Source of the DNA: Salinigranum rubrum
GTDB lineage: Archaea > Halobacteriota > Halobacteria > Halobacteriales > Haloferacaceae
Length of the DNA stretch: 64,000 nucleotides
Direction of reading: 5' to 3'
Assembly (NCBI RefSeq): GCF_002906575.1
Contig: NZ_CP026309.1
Span: forward strand, 1,054,001 to 1,118,000
The first letter of the stretch is position 1; the number at the start of each line of letters is the position of its first letter. This document shows positions 31,168-40,310 of this stretch, in pieces. The notes under the pieces were generated by a model. The model did not search any database, had not been told where the DNA came from, and saw only the letters and a list, made by a program, of their open reading frames with translations. The position numbers and the translations under genes are program-made.

Positions 31168-32229
31168 TCACCCGTCGTCCGTCTCTTCGAGGCAGGCGCG
31201 CACGGGGGCGACCACCTCGTCAGCGACGGTGTAGGGGTCGGTCTCGCGGTCGGCGACTGCGGCCGCAAAGGCATCGACGCCGCCGCGGGCGTCGAACTCC
31301 CGCTCGACGAGGTCCGAGAGGTCCGACTGGACGAGCCGGCGGATCTCCTCGGCGTAGCGGGTCTGTGCCTTCTCGCGGAGGCGACCCGACTCCTCCAGGA
31401 AGGTGCGGTGGGCCGCGAGCGACTCGGCGAGGTCGTCGATGCCGTCGCCGGAGGTGGCGACCGTCTCGACGACCTCGGGCGTCCAGGTCGCCGCTTCTTC
31501 CTCCTGCTCGCCGTTCACGACCGACGCGCCCTGCGCCTCGTCGACACGGTGGTGGCCGGTGTCGAGGTTCTTCCTCGGGTTGCTGCGGAGGTGGATCATC
31601 TCCTCCAGTTCGGCGACCGTCCGGGCGGTCCCGTCCATGTCGGCCTTGTTGACGACGAAGACGTCGCCGATTTCGAGGATGCCCGCCTTGAGCATCTGGA
31701 CGTCGTCGCCCGACCCCGGCTGGACGAGGACGACGACGGAGTCGGCGGTGCGGACGATGTCTATCTCGTTCTGCCCCGCCCCGACCGTCTCGATGACGAC
31801 CCTGTCCTTGCCGAAGGCGTCGAGGGCGGTCACCGCGTCGGAGGTGGCCGTCGAGAGGCCGCCGAGTCGACCGCGGGCGGACATCGACCGGAAGAACACG
31901 TCCATGTCGCCGACGTTCGACGCCATCCGGATGCGGTCGCCGAGGACGGCACCGCCCGTGTACGGCGAGGAGGGGTCGACGGCGATGACGCCGACCGTCT
32001 CTCCGCGGTCGCGGTACCGCTTCACGAGTTTGTCGACGAGCGTCGACTTCCCCGCGCCGGGGCTACCCGTGATACCGATGACCTCGGCGCTCCCGGCGTG
32101 TTCGTGCAGCGCCGAGACGATGTCGCGGTAGCCCGGCGAGCGGTTCTCGATCTTCGTGATGGCCCGCGCCAGTGCGCGGTGTGAACCGCCGAGGAGGTCC
32201 TCGACGAGGTCGAGTTCGGCCTGGCTCAT
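31168..32229 (-). CDS. meaB: Methylmalonyl-CoA mutase-associated G-protein MeaB (ArgK-like), 353 aa
   Basis: This P-loop GTPase protects and loads B12 into methylmalonyl-CoA mutase. Motifs: Walker A GITGSPGAGKSTLVDKL, the switch VIAVDPSSPYTGGAVLGDRI, the G3-like FVIETVGAGQNE type sequence (VVIETVGAGQ), and NKAD for guanine binding (FVVNKADMDG). It lies 3 bp after the B12-binding subunit gene, so both form one operon; the large mutase subunit is not in this window. Known role: propionate and branched-chain metabolism, and the methylaspartate cycle in some haloarchaea. The C-terminal region is longer than in bacterial homologues. Confidence 0.95.
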   Translation of the reverse strand: MSQAELDLVEDLLGGSHRALARAITKIENRSPGYRDIVSALHEHAGSAEVIGITGSPGAGKSTLVDKLVKRYRDRGETVGVIAVDPSSPYTGGAVLGDRIRMASNVGDMDVFFRSMSARGRLGGLSTATSDAVTALDAFGKDRVVIETVGAGQNEIDIVRTADSVVVLVQPGSGDDVQMLKAGILEIGDVFVVNKADMDGTARTVAELEEMIHLRSNPRKNLDTGHHRVDEAQGASVVNGEQEEEAATWTPEVVETVATSGDGIDDLAESLAAHRTFLEESGRLREKAQTRYAEEIRRLVQSDLSDLVEREFDARGGVDAFAAAVADRETDPYTVADEVVAPVRACLEETDDG

Positions 32230-32231
32230 CG

Positions 32232-32648
32232 TTATCGTTCGGGCGCGTTCTCGCGGACGAAGTCGATGGTCTCCTGCATCGGCGTGCCCGGGCCGAACAC
32301 CTCGGCGACGCCCATCTCTTTCAACTGCTCGCGGTCCTCGTCGGGGATGATACCCCCCACGAGGATGAGGGTGTCCTCGAACGCGTCGTACTCCTTCAGA
32401 CCGTCGACGATCTTCGGCACCAGCGTGTTGTGCGCTCCCGAGAGGATAGAGATGCCGATGACGTCGACGTCCTCCTGGACGGCGGCCTGGACGATTTCGG
32501 CCGGCGCGCGGTGGAGTCCCGAGTAGATGACCTCGAAACCGGCGTCGCGGAACGCCCGGGCGATGACGTGTGCGCCCCGGTCGTGGCCGTCGAGACCGAC
32601 CTTGGCGATGAGACACCGGATGGTCCGCTGCTCTGCGTCTGCGCTCAT
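32232..32648 (-). CDS. Methylmalonyl-CoA mutase, B12-binding small subunit, 138 aa
   Basis: This is the stand-alone cobalamin-binding domain of the mutase. The B12 motif is present: KVGLDGHDRGAHVIARAF (DxHxxG-type Asp-Gly-His ligand), the GISILSGAHNTLV strand and LVGGIIPDEDREQLKEMGVAEVFGPG at the nucleotide loop. Length is right for the separate archaeal subunit. The ATG at 32648 gives the usual N-terminus (MSADAEQRTIRCLIA). The partner catalytic subunit is encoded elsewhere. It is followed at 3 bp by meaB. Confidence 0.95.
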   Translation of the reverse strand: MSADAEQRTIRCLIAKVGLDGHDRGAHVIARAFRDAGFEVIYSGLHRAPAEIVQAAVQEDVDVIGISILSGAHNTLVPKIVDGLKEYDAFEDTLILVGGIIPDEDREQLKEMGVAEVFGPGTPMQETIDFVRENAPER

Positions 32649-32763
32649 ACCCCCTTCTTTGCTTGGGGGTCGTTTGACTCTAACGACTCTCACGGACGAC
32701 CGTGAGAGACGCGCGGCCGGCGGTATGCTTATTCCGGTCTCCGGTGTGATGCGAAACAGACCA

Positions 32764-33192
32764 ATGGAACGTCCACGGCCGCAGTTGGGAACGGAGAACA
32801 GTGTCGTCGTCAAACGGGTGCTCGCGTTCGTCATCGACGTGGTCCTGCTCGCGGTCGTCGTCGGGATCGCCGGCGCGATCTTCGGGGCCCTACTCGGGCG
32901 ACTGGGGGGGATACTCACGCCGCTTCTCAGTCTCGTCGGCGTCGTCTACTTCATCTACATGGAGGGGACGTACGGGCAGACGCTCGGCAAGCGCCTCGTG
33001 GGTATCGTCGTCGTCGACGAGGACGGCGGTGCGTGCGACATGACGGCTTCCGCGATCCGAAACGTCCTCCGCCTCGTCGACGCCCTCCCCACGCTCTACA
33101 TCGTCGGATTCGCCGTGATGTACCTGGTATCGGACCGGAAGCAGCGGGTCGGTGACCTCGTCGGCGACACCGTCGTGGTCGAGGCCGCCTGA
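32764..33192 (+). CDS. RDD family membrane protein, 142 aa
   Basis: It has three membrane segments: KRVLAFVIDVVLLAVVVGIA, GILTPLLSLVGVVYFIYMEG, and VDALPTLYIVGFAVMYLVSD. The RDD-type motifs are KRVLAFVIDVV at the start and GQTLGKRLVGIVVVDEDG in the middle. The ATG at 32764 is chosen because the family starts about 15 residues before the first helix. Related members transport ions or help stress survival, but the substrate is unknown. A TATA-like atgctta lies upstream at about 32724. Divergent from the mutase genes. Confidence 0.85.
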   Translation: MERPRPQLGTENSVVVKRVLAFVIDVVLLAVVVGIAGAIFGALLGRLGGILTPLLSLVGVVYFIYMEGTYGQTLGKRLVGIVVVDEDGGACDMTASAIRNVLRLVDALPTLYIVGFAVMYLVSDRKQRVGDLVGDTVVVEAA

Positions 33193-33255
33193 GTCGAGAG
33201 GCCCGTCGAACCTCTCGGTGTATTTATTGTTTGTGGCCATGATGTCCGAACGCTC

Positions 33256-33960
33256 ATGGCTCTCGACATCGAGGCGACAGCGAAGTACCCGCTCGCGTCG
33301 GACGACTGGATAAAAACCATCGGAATCGGGGGGGTGCTGACCCTCTTTGCGGTCCTGTTCGTCCCGCTCCTCCTCGTCTACGGCTACCTCGTGCGCGTCC
33401 TCCGAGCGGGGATGCGCGACAGCCCCGAGCCACCCGTTTTCGACGAGTGGGGGTCGCTCCTTCGCGAAGGCGTCATGGCGTTCGTCGTCATCTTCGTCTA
33501 CCAGTTGATTCCCCTCATCGTCTTCGCGGTGACCGTCGGTGGCTCCATCGCGGCGATGGCGACCGGGTCGCGCGCCGGGGCGGGCCTCGGTCTCGCCGGT
33601 CTGTTCGGCGGGATGATGATCTCGGGCCTGCTCGCGCTCGTCTTCGGTTACTTCGGGCTCGTGGGACTCGCCAACTTCGCCCACGAGGGAACGCTCGGTT
33701 CGGCCTTCGACGTGGCCGTCATCAAGGACGTCGCGCTCAGCCGGGAGTACGCGATCCCGTGGCTCTACGGCGTCGGGTTCGTCTTCGTCGCGGGGGTCGT
33801 GACGAGCGTCCTCAACGTCGTCCCGGTCCTGGGTGCGATCGTCGGGGTGTTCGTGGTCTTCTACGCCCAGATCTGCGCGTTCAAGCTCTGGGGCATGGGG
33901 TTTTCGGCCGCCACCGGCGTGGGCGACACTCCGGAAACGGGCGCGACAGTGGCCGTGTAG
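33256..33960 (+). CDS. DUF4013-type membrane protein, 234 aa
   Basis: It has five to six membrane segments, such as IGIGGVLTLFAVLFVPLLLV, VMAFVVIFVYQLIPLIVF, GMMISGLLALVFGYFGLVG and IPWLYGVGFVFVAGVVTSVL. A Tyr-Pro-x-x-Ser-Asp-Asp-Trp start (YPLASDDWIKTIGIG) and Pro/Asp-rich loop PEPPVFDEWGSLLREG match the DUF4013 family. Function is unknown. It follows the RDD gene by 63 bp in the same direction. A TATA-like tatttattg at 33219-33227 lies about 30 nt before its ATG, so it probably has its own promoter. Confidence 0.85.
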   Translation: MALDIEATAKYPLASDDWIKTIGIGGVLTLFAVLFVPLLLVYGYLVRVLRAGMRDSPEPPVFDEWGSLLREGVMAFVVIFVYQLIPLIVFAVTVGGSIAAMATGSRAGAGLGLAGLFGGMMISGLLALVFGYFGLVGLANFAHEGTLGSAFDVAVIKDVALSREYAIPWLYGVGFVFVAGVVTSVLNVVPVLGAIVGVFVVFYAQICAFKLWGMGFSAATGVGDTPETGATVAV

Positions 33961-34089
33961 GGATTGCACGCCACGTTCGCGCTGCCCTCGACCGCGGCCG
34001 CGACCGTGGCCGTGGCGGTTCGTCACGCACGCTGAGTCACGCGTTCCTCGGTACGTTCGGCGACGCTCGGACCCACTCCACGAACGCAC

Positions 34090-35957
34090 TCAGACGTGCT
34101 CGTCGAGGAACTCCACGATCGCGCGGTAGGCTTCGATTCGGTTCTCCAGCTTCGAGAAGCCGTGGCCCTCGTCCTCGAAGACGAGTTCGCGGACGGGGAC
34201 GCCCTGTTCGCGGGCCTCCTCGACGATCTGGTGGGCCTCGCTCACCGGGACGCGCGGGTCGTTCTCCCCGTGGAGGACGAACAGCGGGGCCGCGATGCGT
34301 TCGATGTTGTTGGTGGGCGAGATGGACTGGAGAAAGTCGCGGTCGTCCTCTAAGGAACCGTACTCCGCCTCCCTCAGTTTCCGGCGCCAGTCGCCCGTGT
34401 TTTCGAGGAACGTGACGAAGTTGGCGATGCCGACGATGTCGACGCCGGCGGCCCACCGGTCGGGGTACTCCGTGAGCGCGGCGAGCACCATGAACCCGCC
34501 GTAGGAGCCGCCCATCGCGACGACCCGGTCGGGGTCGACGGCGGGGTGGTCACAGAGCCAGTCGACGGCGGCCTCGATATCTCGGACCGAGTCCATGCGG
34601 TTCTCGACGTCGTCGAGGTGGCCGTAGGCCTTGCCGTACCCCGACGACCCGCGGACGTTCGGCTCGAAGACGGCGTAGCCGTGGTTGAGGAAGTACTGCT
34701 TCGTCGCCGAGAAGGAGGGGCGGCGCTGGGACTCGGGGCCGCCGTGGATGTCGACGATGACGGGGACTTCCCCCTCGACTTCGGGCACCGAGAAGTACGC
34801 GGGGATCTCCCTCCCGTCGAAGGTCGGGTAGTGGACGAGTTCGGGCGCGACGAACGTGTCGCGGGGGATACCCGCCGTCGCCGCTTTCGTCCACCGCTCC
34901 GTCTCGCCCGTCTTGACGTCGACGACGTGGACGTTCGTGTTGTCCGCGGCCGCGGACGCCGAGAGGGCAAAGCGGTCGCCGTCGTCGTCGAAGCTCACGC
35001 CGCCGGCCGTCCCGCGAGGGAGGTCGGGGGTCGTGAGCGGGTCGACCCGGCCGGGGGCGGTGAGTTCACCCACGGTGAGTTCGGTGTAGCCGTCGACGTT
35101 GCGCGAGAACACCAGCCGTCGCGACTCCTGGTCGACCGCGACCCCGTCGACCTCCCAGCCGCCGTCGGGCGAGTTGCGGTTCTCCGGCGTGTCGGACTCG
35201 CCCTCGACCGCGACGGGTTCGAGGTCGCCCGTCGCGAGGTCGATTCGCGCGAGATACAGCGTGTCCGCGTCGCCCGCGTCGGTGACGAGGTAGACGTTCT
35301 TACCGTCGGGTCCCCACGAGGCGCTCTGGTAGCGGACGGTGCCCTCGTGGGGGGTGAGGTGTCGGAGTTCCCCCGACTCGACGTCGAGCACGGAGACGTC
35401 CTGGTCGAAGTTCGAATACGCCTCGTTCACCAGGAGTCGAGAGTCGTCGGGCGACCACCCCCGAGGGTGAGCCAGCCGTCTCCCTCGACGACCATCCGGG
35501 CGTCGTCGCCCCGTTCGTCGCGCCCCTGGACGTACACGTCGAACACCGACTCGTCCCTCCGATTAGAGGTGAACGCCACGCGCTCGCCGTCGTGGCTCCA
35601 GCCGCCCCAGCGGTGTTTCGCGTCGGGCATCGCCGTCAGGTCCCGTATCTCACCCGTACCGGGAGTGAGCAAGAACAGTTGCTGGCGCTCGTTGCCGCCT
35701 TCGTCCATGCCGAAGACGAGTTCGGGCCGTTCGGGCGACCACGAAAGGAACGTGACGCGCTCGTCGTAGAAGGTGTGTTGGTCGGGCCAGCTACCCGGAG
35801 AATCGAGCGTCCACACCTGTGGGACGCCCGTCGTGTCCATCAGGAACGCGAGCGTCCCGTCGGCGGAGAGAGAGGCGCCGTACGCGCTCCGGATGTTCAG
35901 GTACCGTTCGATGTCGAACGCGGGGACGGGAGACGTCTGTCCGTCGGGGTCGGTCAT
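34090..35957 (-). CDS. S9 family prolyl oligopeptidase-type serine peptidase, needs one frameshift correction
   Basis: An N-terminal beta-propeller (first about 380 residues, blades with the pattern LSWSPERPELVFG) precedes the alpha/beta hydrolase domain. The catalytic Ser is in VVAMGGSYGGFMVLAAL, the Asp in FVLHGENDPRVPV, and the His in FEDEGHGFSKLEN. The reading frame breaks at GDGWLTLGG: five C at 35458-35462 are one short of the run needed for GWSPDDSRLLVNEAYS. With one base added the protein is 622 aa, normal for the family, starting at the ATG at 35955-35957 (MTDPDGQTSPVPAFD). It is probably an error of sequencing, not decay. Confidence 0.88.
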
Positions 35958-36382
35958 TATCCCCCGTTGACCCGGTGGGGGTATACCCCTTTCCACGGGA
36001 GGGAGTGGTGTTCGGCGAGGAGGTGCGTCGCGGTGGGAGTGGTCACACCGCCCTGGCGACGCCGCGGTCTCCTCTTCTCGACGCCGACGCTGACGACGAC
36101 GGGTCGGATCCCAGCCACCGCTACGCACACGCTTCGTAAACACACGACGCCACAGCCGGACACCCGAGTTGAAATGCGAAGACGCGGCCAGCCCGGACCG
36201 TGACGTGACCGTCGCCGCGCGGCGTGAGCGGGTGTCCGGCACGACGCCGCGCGGACGAGGAGTTGCCGGTGCCGGCTGTCCGCAGTGCGTGAGCCACGGC
36301 TGCCGCCGTCGAGTGTTACGTGTCGCAGAATCGGCCGCGTCGAACCGTCAGTTCGCGTCGCCCCGGGGTCAGCCTGGTCGGC
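35958..36382. repeat. Gene-free stretch holding copy A of a ~97-bp repeated element (36177-36273)
   Basis: No convincing gene is present. The block from cgaagacgcggccagc to about 36273 is about 80% identical to 42535-42630, including cgggtgtccggcacg. Both copies sit in minus-strand intergenic space. The element is not part of any gene called here. It could be a non-coding RNA or a dispersed element. Confidence 0.65.
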
Positions 36383-36640
36383 TCAGAGCATCCCTTCGCT
36401 CTTCAGCGCGGCCATCACGTCGTCGACGAGTTCGTCGAGCGAGTGGTAGGGGAACTCCTGGTGGCCGCTGAGCTTCGTCGCGAGCTCCATCGCCGAGAAG
36501 GAGACGTCGCCTGCCTCGAACGTCGTCCCCGGGCCGTTGGGCAGCGCGGGGACGAGGTCCATCTGGTTCTCTACGGGGAAATCGGCGGCGCCGAACGCGT
36601 CTTCGAACTGTGCGCGGAGTTCGGCCTCAACGTCGGTCAT
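36383..36640 (-). CDS. MTH865-like small protein, 85 aa
   Basis: It begins MTDVEAELRAQFEDAFGAA and has a pattern of short helices (DELVDDVMAALKSEGML at the end) with VENQMDLVPALPNGPGTTFE in the middle, typical of the MTH865 family (small EF-hand-like archaeal proteins, one structure known). No metal-site residue set is certain. The ATG at 36640 fits. Nothing near it hints at function; it precedes the repeated element on the minus strand. Confidence 0.7.
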   Translation of the reverse strand: MTDVEAELRAQFEDAFGAADFPVENQMDLVPALPNGPGTTFEAGDVSFSAMELATKLSGHQEFPYHSLDELVDDVMAALKSEGML

Positions 36641-36691
36641 GGGTTGACACAGCCCGAAGAAGTGCAAAAGCGTTCCGGAACCGCTATTCGC

Positions 36692-37378
36692 TCAGAGCGG
36701 CGTCCACGCAGGCGTTTGGCCGGGGACCCCGTCGACACGGACCTCCCGCTGACCGCGCTCCCCGACTCGCACGTCGACTGCCGCGTCGAACGGTCGGGAG
36801 GTGACCCTCGCGACGCGCGGGTCGTGCACCTCGGGGTTGAACACGAAGACACCGAGCCGTCCGCTCGTCCGGATACGCCCGGTGAACGCGTGGAGGAAGC
36901 GGTACACGGCCTGGACGTCGTCACAGTACAGCAGGAGCGTCGAGACGGAGTCGAGGCCGACGCGCAGCCGACCGCGCGGCCCGTCGACGAACGAGCGCGC
37001 GACCTCCGCGCACTTGATCCCGATGCCGGTCAGGTCGCTCGGCCGTGAGACGTAGCCGGCCCCTCCGAGGCCGTCTGGTGAATCGCGCCGCTCACCGTTA
37101 CAGTCGACGACAGCCAGCCGCGAGCGGGGGACGTTCGTCCCCGCGGCCCATCGGGCAGTGACGCCCCGCTGTGTGTCGTCCGTCTCGACGAGCAACGCGC
37201 CGACGTCCCGCTCTGTGACCGGTGCGAGGAGCCGCATCGCCAGCGCGCTCGGGTCGGCTTCGGCGCTTCCCCGCACGACGAGCGAGGTGCCACGCGCGAC
37301 CGGACTGACCGGGAGGTTCGGTGCGAACCCGTAGCCGTCGACGGGCGCTCCGCCGTCCGGGTGAGGTTCGACGCTCAC
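36692..37378 (-). CDS. RecA/KaiC-like haloarchaeal protein (DUF7504-type), 228 aa
   Basis: The pattern resembles the haloarchaeal proteins with a RecA-like fold but no full Walker A: GTSLVVRGSAEADPSALAM, then GALLVETDD, LAVVDCNG, GIKCAEVARSFVDGP and LRVGLDSVSTLLLYCDDVQA. They pair with bat-type or sensor genes. The start is a GTG overlapping the stop of the upstream GAF protein (GTGA), showing coupling. No catalytic P-loop is visible, so nucleotide hydrolysis is doubtful. Likely a signalling partner. Confidence 0.7.
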   Translation of the reverse strand: MSVEPHPDGGAPVDGYGFAPNLPVSPVARGTSLVVRGSAEADPSALAMRLLAPVTERDVGALLVETDDTQRGVTARWAAGTNVPRSRLAVVDCNGERRDSPDGLGGAGYVSRPSDLTGIGIKCAEVARSFVDGPRGRLRVGLDSVSTLLLYCDDVQAVYRFLHAFTGRIRTSGRLGVFVFNPEVHDPRVARVTSRPFDAAVDVRVGERGQREVRVDGVPGQTPAWTPL

Positions 37379-38343
37379 GTGCAGCCCCCCGTGGCCGAGA
37401 GTCGACGTCGGAGTTCGAGCTGTTCGGCCGCCTCCGCCGCGAACAGTCGGAGCGACTCGCGCTCGTCCTCGGTGTAGCTCCGCGGCTCGTCGTCGAGCAC
37501 GCAGAACATCCCGACCGGCTCGCCCGCCGGCGTTTCGAGCGTCGCTCCGGCGTACGAGCGGATGCCGCGCGACGAGAGCACCTCGTTCGCGGCGAACCGG
37601 GGGTCGTCCGCGACGTCCTCGACCACCGTCACGTCGTCTTCGAGGATGGCGTACGTGCAGATGGTGTCCTCCCGAGAGAGGGCGTCCCACTCGGCGCCGT
37701 AACAGGCGAGGAACCGCTCCTCGTGGGCGTCGACGAGGCCGACGAAGGCGAACGAGACTTCGAACTGCCGTGACGCGAGCGCGGTCAGGCGGTCGAACGA
37801 GTCGATTGCGGTGAGGCCGTCGAGGTCGTACGCGGCGAGCGCAGCCACCCGCTCGCTCTCGTTGGACGGGAGGGGGTACGACGCGTGCGTCCGCGCGGTG
37901 GCCACGTGTTGGACGAGCCGTGGCAGATACTCGTAGTCGGCCTCGCTCTCTCTCGTGAGATGGTCGACGACGGCGTGTGGCGTCTCACCCGTGTCGATGT
38001 CGGCGAAGGGCGTGTCGGTGAAGAGGACACAGCCGATGTCGGGACGAACCTCGCGTGCCGCCGCGACCACGTCGAGACCGGTCCCGTCCGGGAGAGCGTA
38101 GTCCGTGACGAGACAGTCGAACGGTTCGCTGGCGAGCAACCGGACGGCCACCTCGACGGAACCGCACGGCGTCGGGACCAGTCCTTCGACGGCCGAGAGC
38201 GCCGCAGTCGTTCGCTCTCGTTCCCTCTCGTCGGCGTCGACACAGAGCACGGCCGTCTCCGTCACGTCGGCCCCCTCCGTTTCTCGACGCCGAACCGTCG
38301 GTCGCCGAGCGGCGGACCGCTTCGCCCGCCCGACGCCCACCAT
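37375..38343 (-). CDS. Response-regulator receiver plus GAF sensor protein, 322 aa
   Basis: A receiver domain (residues about 30-140) has the phospho-Asp motif FDCLVTDYALPDGTGLDVV and the first-strand acidic pair in LCVDADERER. A GAF domain follows (about 175-305) with ERFLACYGAEWDALSREDTI and ICTYAILEDDVTVVED, which in this group has FAANEVLSSRGIRSYAGATL and an SDP-like end. No kinase or DNA-binding domain follows, so it acts through a partner, presumably the RecA-like protein encoded by the overlapping next gene. A GTG at 38265 would give a start nearer the receiver. Confidence 0.82.
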   Translation of the reverse strand: MVGVGRAKRSAARRPTVRRRETEGADVTETAVLCVDADERERERTTAALSAVEGLVPTPCGSVEVAVRLLASEPFDCLVTDYALPDGTGLDVVAAAREVRPDIGCVLFTDTPFADIDTGETPHAVVDHLTRESEADYEYLPRLVQHVATARTHASYPLPSNESERVAALAAYDLDGLTAIDSFDRLTALASRQFEVSFAFVGLVDAHEERFLACYGAEWDALSREDTICTYAILEDDVTVVEDVADDPRFAANEVLSSRGIRSYAGATLETPAGEPVGMFCVLDDEPRSYTEDERESLRLFAAEAAEQLELRRRLSATGGCT

Positions 38344-38496
38344 CGCCCCTGCTCGGTCATGTACGGCTCAGGAGAGAGCGGTCGAGCCGATAAACGTTCG
38401 GTGCTCGCTATCAGCGTCGAAACCTCAGTAGCCGCATCGAACCGGGCGCTCCGGGAGGAAGTGAGAGTTATACACGGCGCGGTCCATCCGACGGAC

Positions 38497-39555
38497 ATGG
38501 GCGACTCTGATCTCGAATTCGACTTCGAACTCCTCCGCGAACTCACCGAGACCGACGGGGTTCCCGGGTACGAGGAGGACGTCCGTGCCGCGGTTCGACG
38601 CGAACTGACGGCGGCGACGGACGAGGTACGGACGGACGCGATGGGGAACGTCGTCGGGACCGTCGAGGGAGGCGACTACGAAGTCGTCGTCGCGGCGCAC
38701 ATGGACGAGATCGGCTTCATGGTGCGGCACGTCACCGACGAGGGGTTCCTTCGGCTGGACGCGCTCGGCGGGTGGGATCCGCGAATCCTGCGGGCTCAGC
38801 GGGTCCGCATCCACACGCGGGAAGAGTCGCTCACGGGTGTCATCGGCTCCGTCCCGCCGCACACACTGACCGACGAACAGAAAGAGAAAGAACAGCAGGT
38901 CTCCGACGTCCACGTCGACCTCGGCCTCCCGTCGGAGACGGTCGAGGAACGGGTCGACGTCGGCGACCTCGTGACGATGCAGCAGACGACGGTGCGGATG
39001 GGCGACCTCGTCACCGGAAAGGCGCTCGACGACCGCGTCTGCCTGTTCGCGATGCTCGAAGCCGCACACAGACTCGACGACCCCGCCGTGACGGTTCACT
39101 TCGTCGCGACGGTCCAAGAGGAGGTCGGCCTCCGCGGTGCCCAGGCCGTCGGCGTCGACCTCGACCCGGACCTCGCGCTGGCGCTCGACGTCACCGTCGC
39201 GAACGACGTCCCGGGGTTCGACGCGGCCGACCACGTGACGGAACTGGGCGAGGGCGTCGCGGTGAAGCTGAAGGATTCGAGCGTCATCACGACGCCGAAG
39301 GTGAACCGTCGCCTCCGCGACGTGGCCGATTCCGAGGGAATCTCTCACCAGCTAGAGGTCCTGCCCGCCGGCGGGACGGACACGGCGAACCTCCAGCGTG
39401 CCGGCGGTGCCGTCCCGGTCGGGGCGCTGTCGGTTCCGACGCGGTACCTCCACACACCGACCGAGTGCGCGCACGTCACCGACGTGGCCGCGATGGTCGA
39501 CCTGCTCTCGGCGTTCGTCGAGAGCGAAACCGGCGAGCACGACTACTCTCTGTAG
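38497..39555 (+). CDS. M42 family glutamyl aminopeptidase/endoglucanase-type metallopeptidase, 352 aa
   Basis: This is a TET-like dodecameric aminopeptidase family member. Metal ligands fit: His in VVAAHMDEIGFMV, Asp in GKALDDRVCLFAML, catalytic Glu pair in FVATVQEEVGLRGAQ, Asp in ALALDVTVANDVPG and the C-terminal His in TRYLHTPTE. The inserted PDZ-like domain is at about 90-180 with QRVRIHTREESLTGVIGS. A TATA-like agttata (38467-38472) sits about 26-30 nt before the ATG, supporting a leaderless transcript. Length is typical. It ends about 90 bp before a halocyanin gene. Confidence 0.92.
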   Translation: MGDSDLEFDFELLRELTETDGVPGYEEDVRAAVRRELTAATDEVRTDAMGNVVGTVEGGDYEVVVAAHMDEIGFMVRHVTDEGFLRLDALGGWDPRILRAQRVRIHTREESLTGVIGSVPPHTLTDEQKEKEQQVSDVHVDLGLPSETVEERVDVGDLVTMQQTTVRMGDLVTGKALDDRVCLFAMLEAAHRLDDPAVTVHFVATVQEEVGLRGAQAVGVDLDPDLALALDVTVANDVPGFDAADHVTELGEGVAVKLKDSSVITTPKVNRRLRDVADSEGISHQLEVLPAGGTDTANLQRAGGAVPVGALSVPTRYLHTPTECAHVTDVAAMVDLLSAFVESETGEHDYSL

Positions 39556-39647
39556 CCCGCTGAGGGACGGGCAGAGTCGTCGTCGAAACGGCGACCCGGC
39601 GGACACGAACCAAAGTATTCACTACAGGCGACCCCCAAGGCGCGAGC

Positions 39648-40274
39648 ATGAGCGACACGCAGATGTCGCGGCGGGCGTTCCTGACAGCCGCGGGTGGGAC
39701 GGCGGCCGTCGCGGCCGGGTCAGGGAACGCCGCGGCACAGACGACGGAGCCGGACTGGGGCGGCCACCTCGATGGCGTCGACGGCGGTTACCAGGACATG
39801 CGCGGACAGAGCGAAGTGACCGTGGAGGTCGGTGCAGAGGGCAACGGCGGCGCGCTCGCGTTCGCCCCGGCGGGCATCTGGGTCGACCCCGGAACGACAG
39901 TCACGTGGGAGTGGACCGGCGAGGGCGGCGGTCACAACGTCGTCTCCAGCGAGGGACCGGCGTCGCTCGACAGCGGCGCTCCCGTCTCCGAGGCCGGCAC
40001 GACGTACGAGCATACGTTCGGAGAAGATCAGGTGGGAATCACGAAGTACCACTGTGCCCCGCACGAGGCACTCGGGATGCTCGGCGCAGTCGCCGTCGGG
40101 AGCGACATCCCCACCGTCGAAGTCGGCGGTGGTGGCGGCGGGAGCAGTGCGCCACAGGTCCCCGAGAGCGCCAAGACGCTCGGCGTCGCAACCACGTTCG
40201 CGATGGTCGCCACGCTCGGCCTCGCGTTCTTCTTCATGAAGTACGGCGGCGACTACGAGACGCCCGAGGAGTAG
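39648..40274 (+). CDS. Halocyanin, paralogue of the operon copy, 208 aa
   Basis: The Tat signal MSDTQMSRRAFLTAAGGT ends at AAAQ. The copper domain has His in GGGHNVVSSEG and Cys-His-Met in YHCAPHEALGML. A C-terminal helix (VATTFAMVATLGLAFFFMKY) anchors it outside. Its cupredoxin part is nearly identical to 13007-13660, with long identical DNA (for example around 39870-39940), so the two share recent ancestry or exchange sequence. It lies alone, not in a respiratory operon, and may be an alternative electron carrier. Confidence 0.92.
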   Translation: MSDTQMSRRAFLTAAGGTAAVAAGSGNAAAQTTEPDWGGHLDGVDGGYQDMRGQSEVTVEVGAEGNGGALAFAPAGIWVDPGTTVTWEWTGEGGGHNVVSSEGPASLDSGAPVSEAGTTYEHTFGEDQVGITKYHCAPHEALGMLGAVAVGSDIPTVEVGGGGGGSSAPQVPESAKTLGVATTFAMVATLGLAFFFMKYGGDYETPEE

Positions 40275-40310
40275 CGGCAGCGTCTCACCCTCCGTTTTCG
40301 CGTCGACCGC

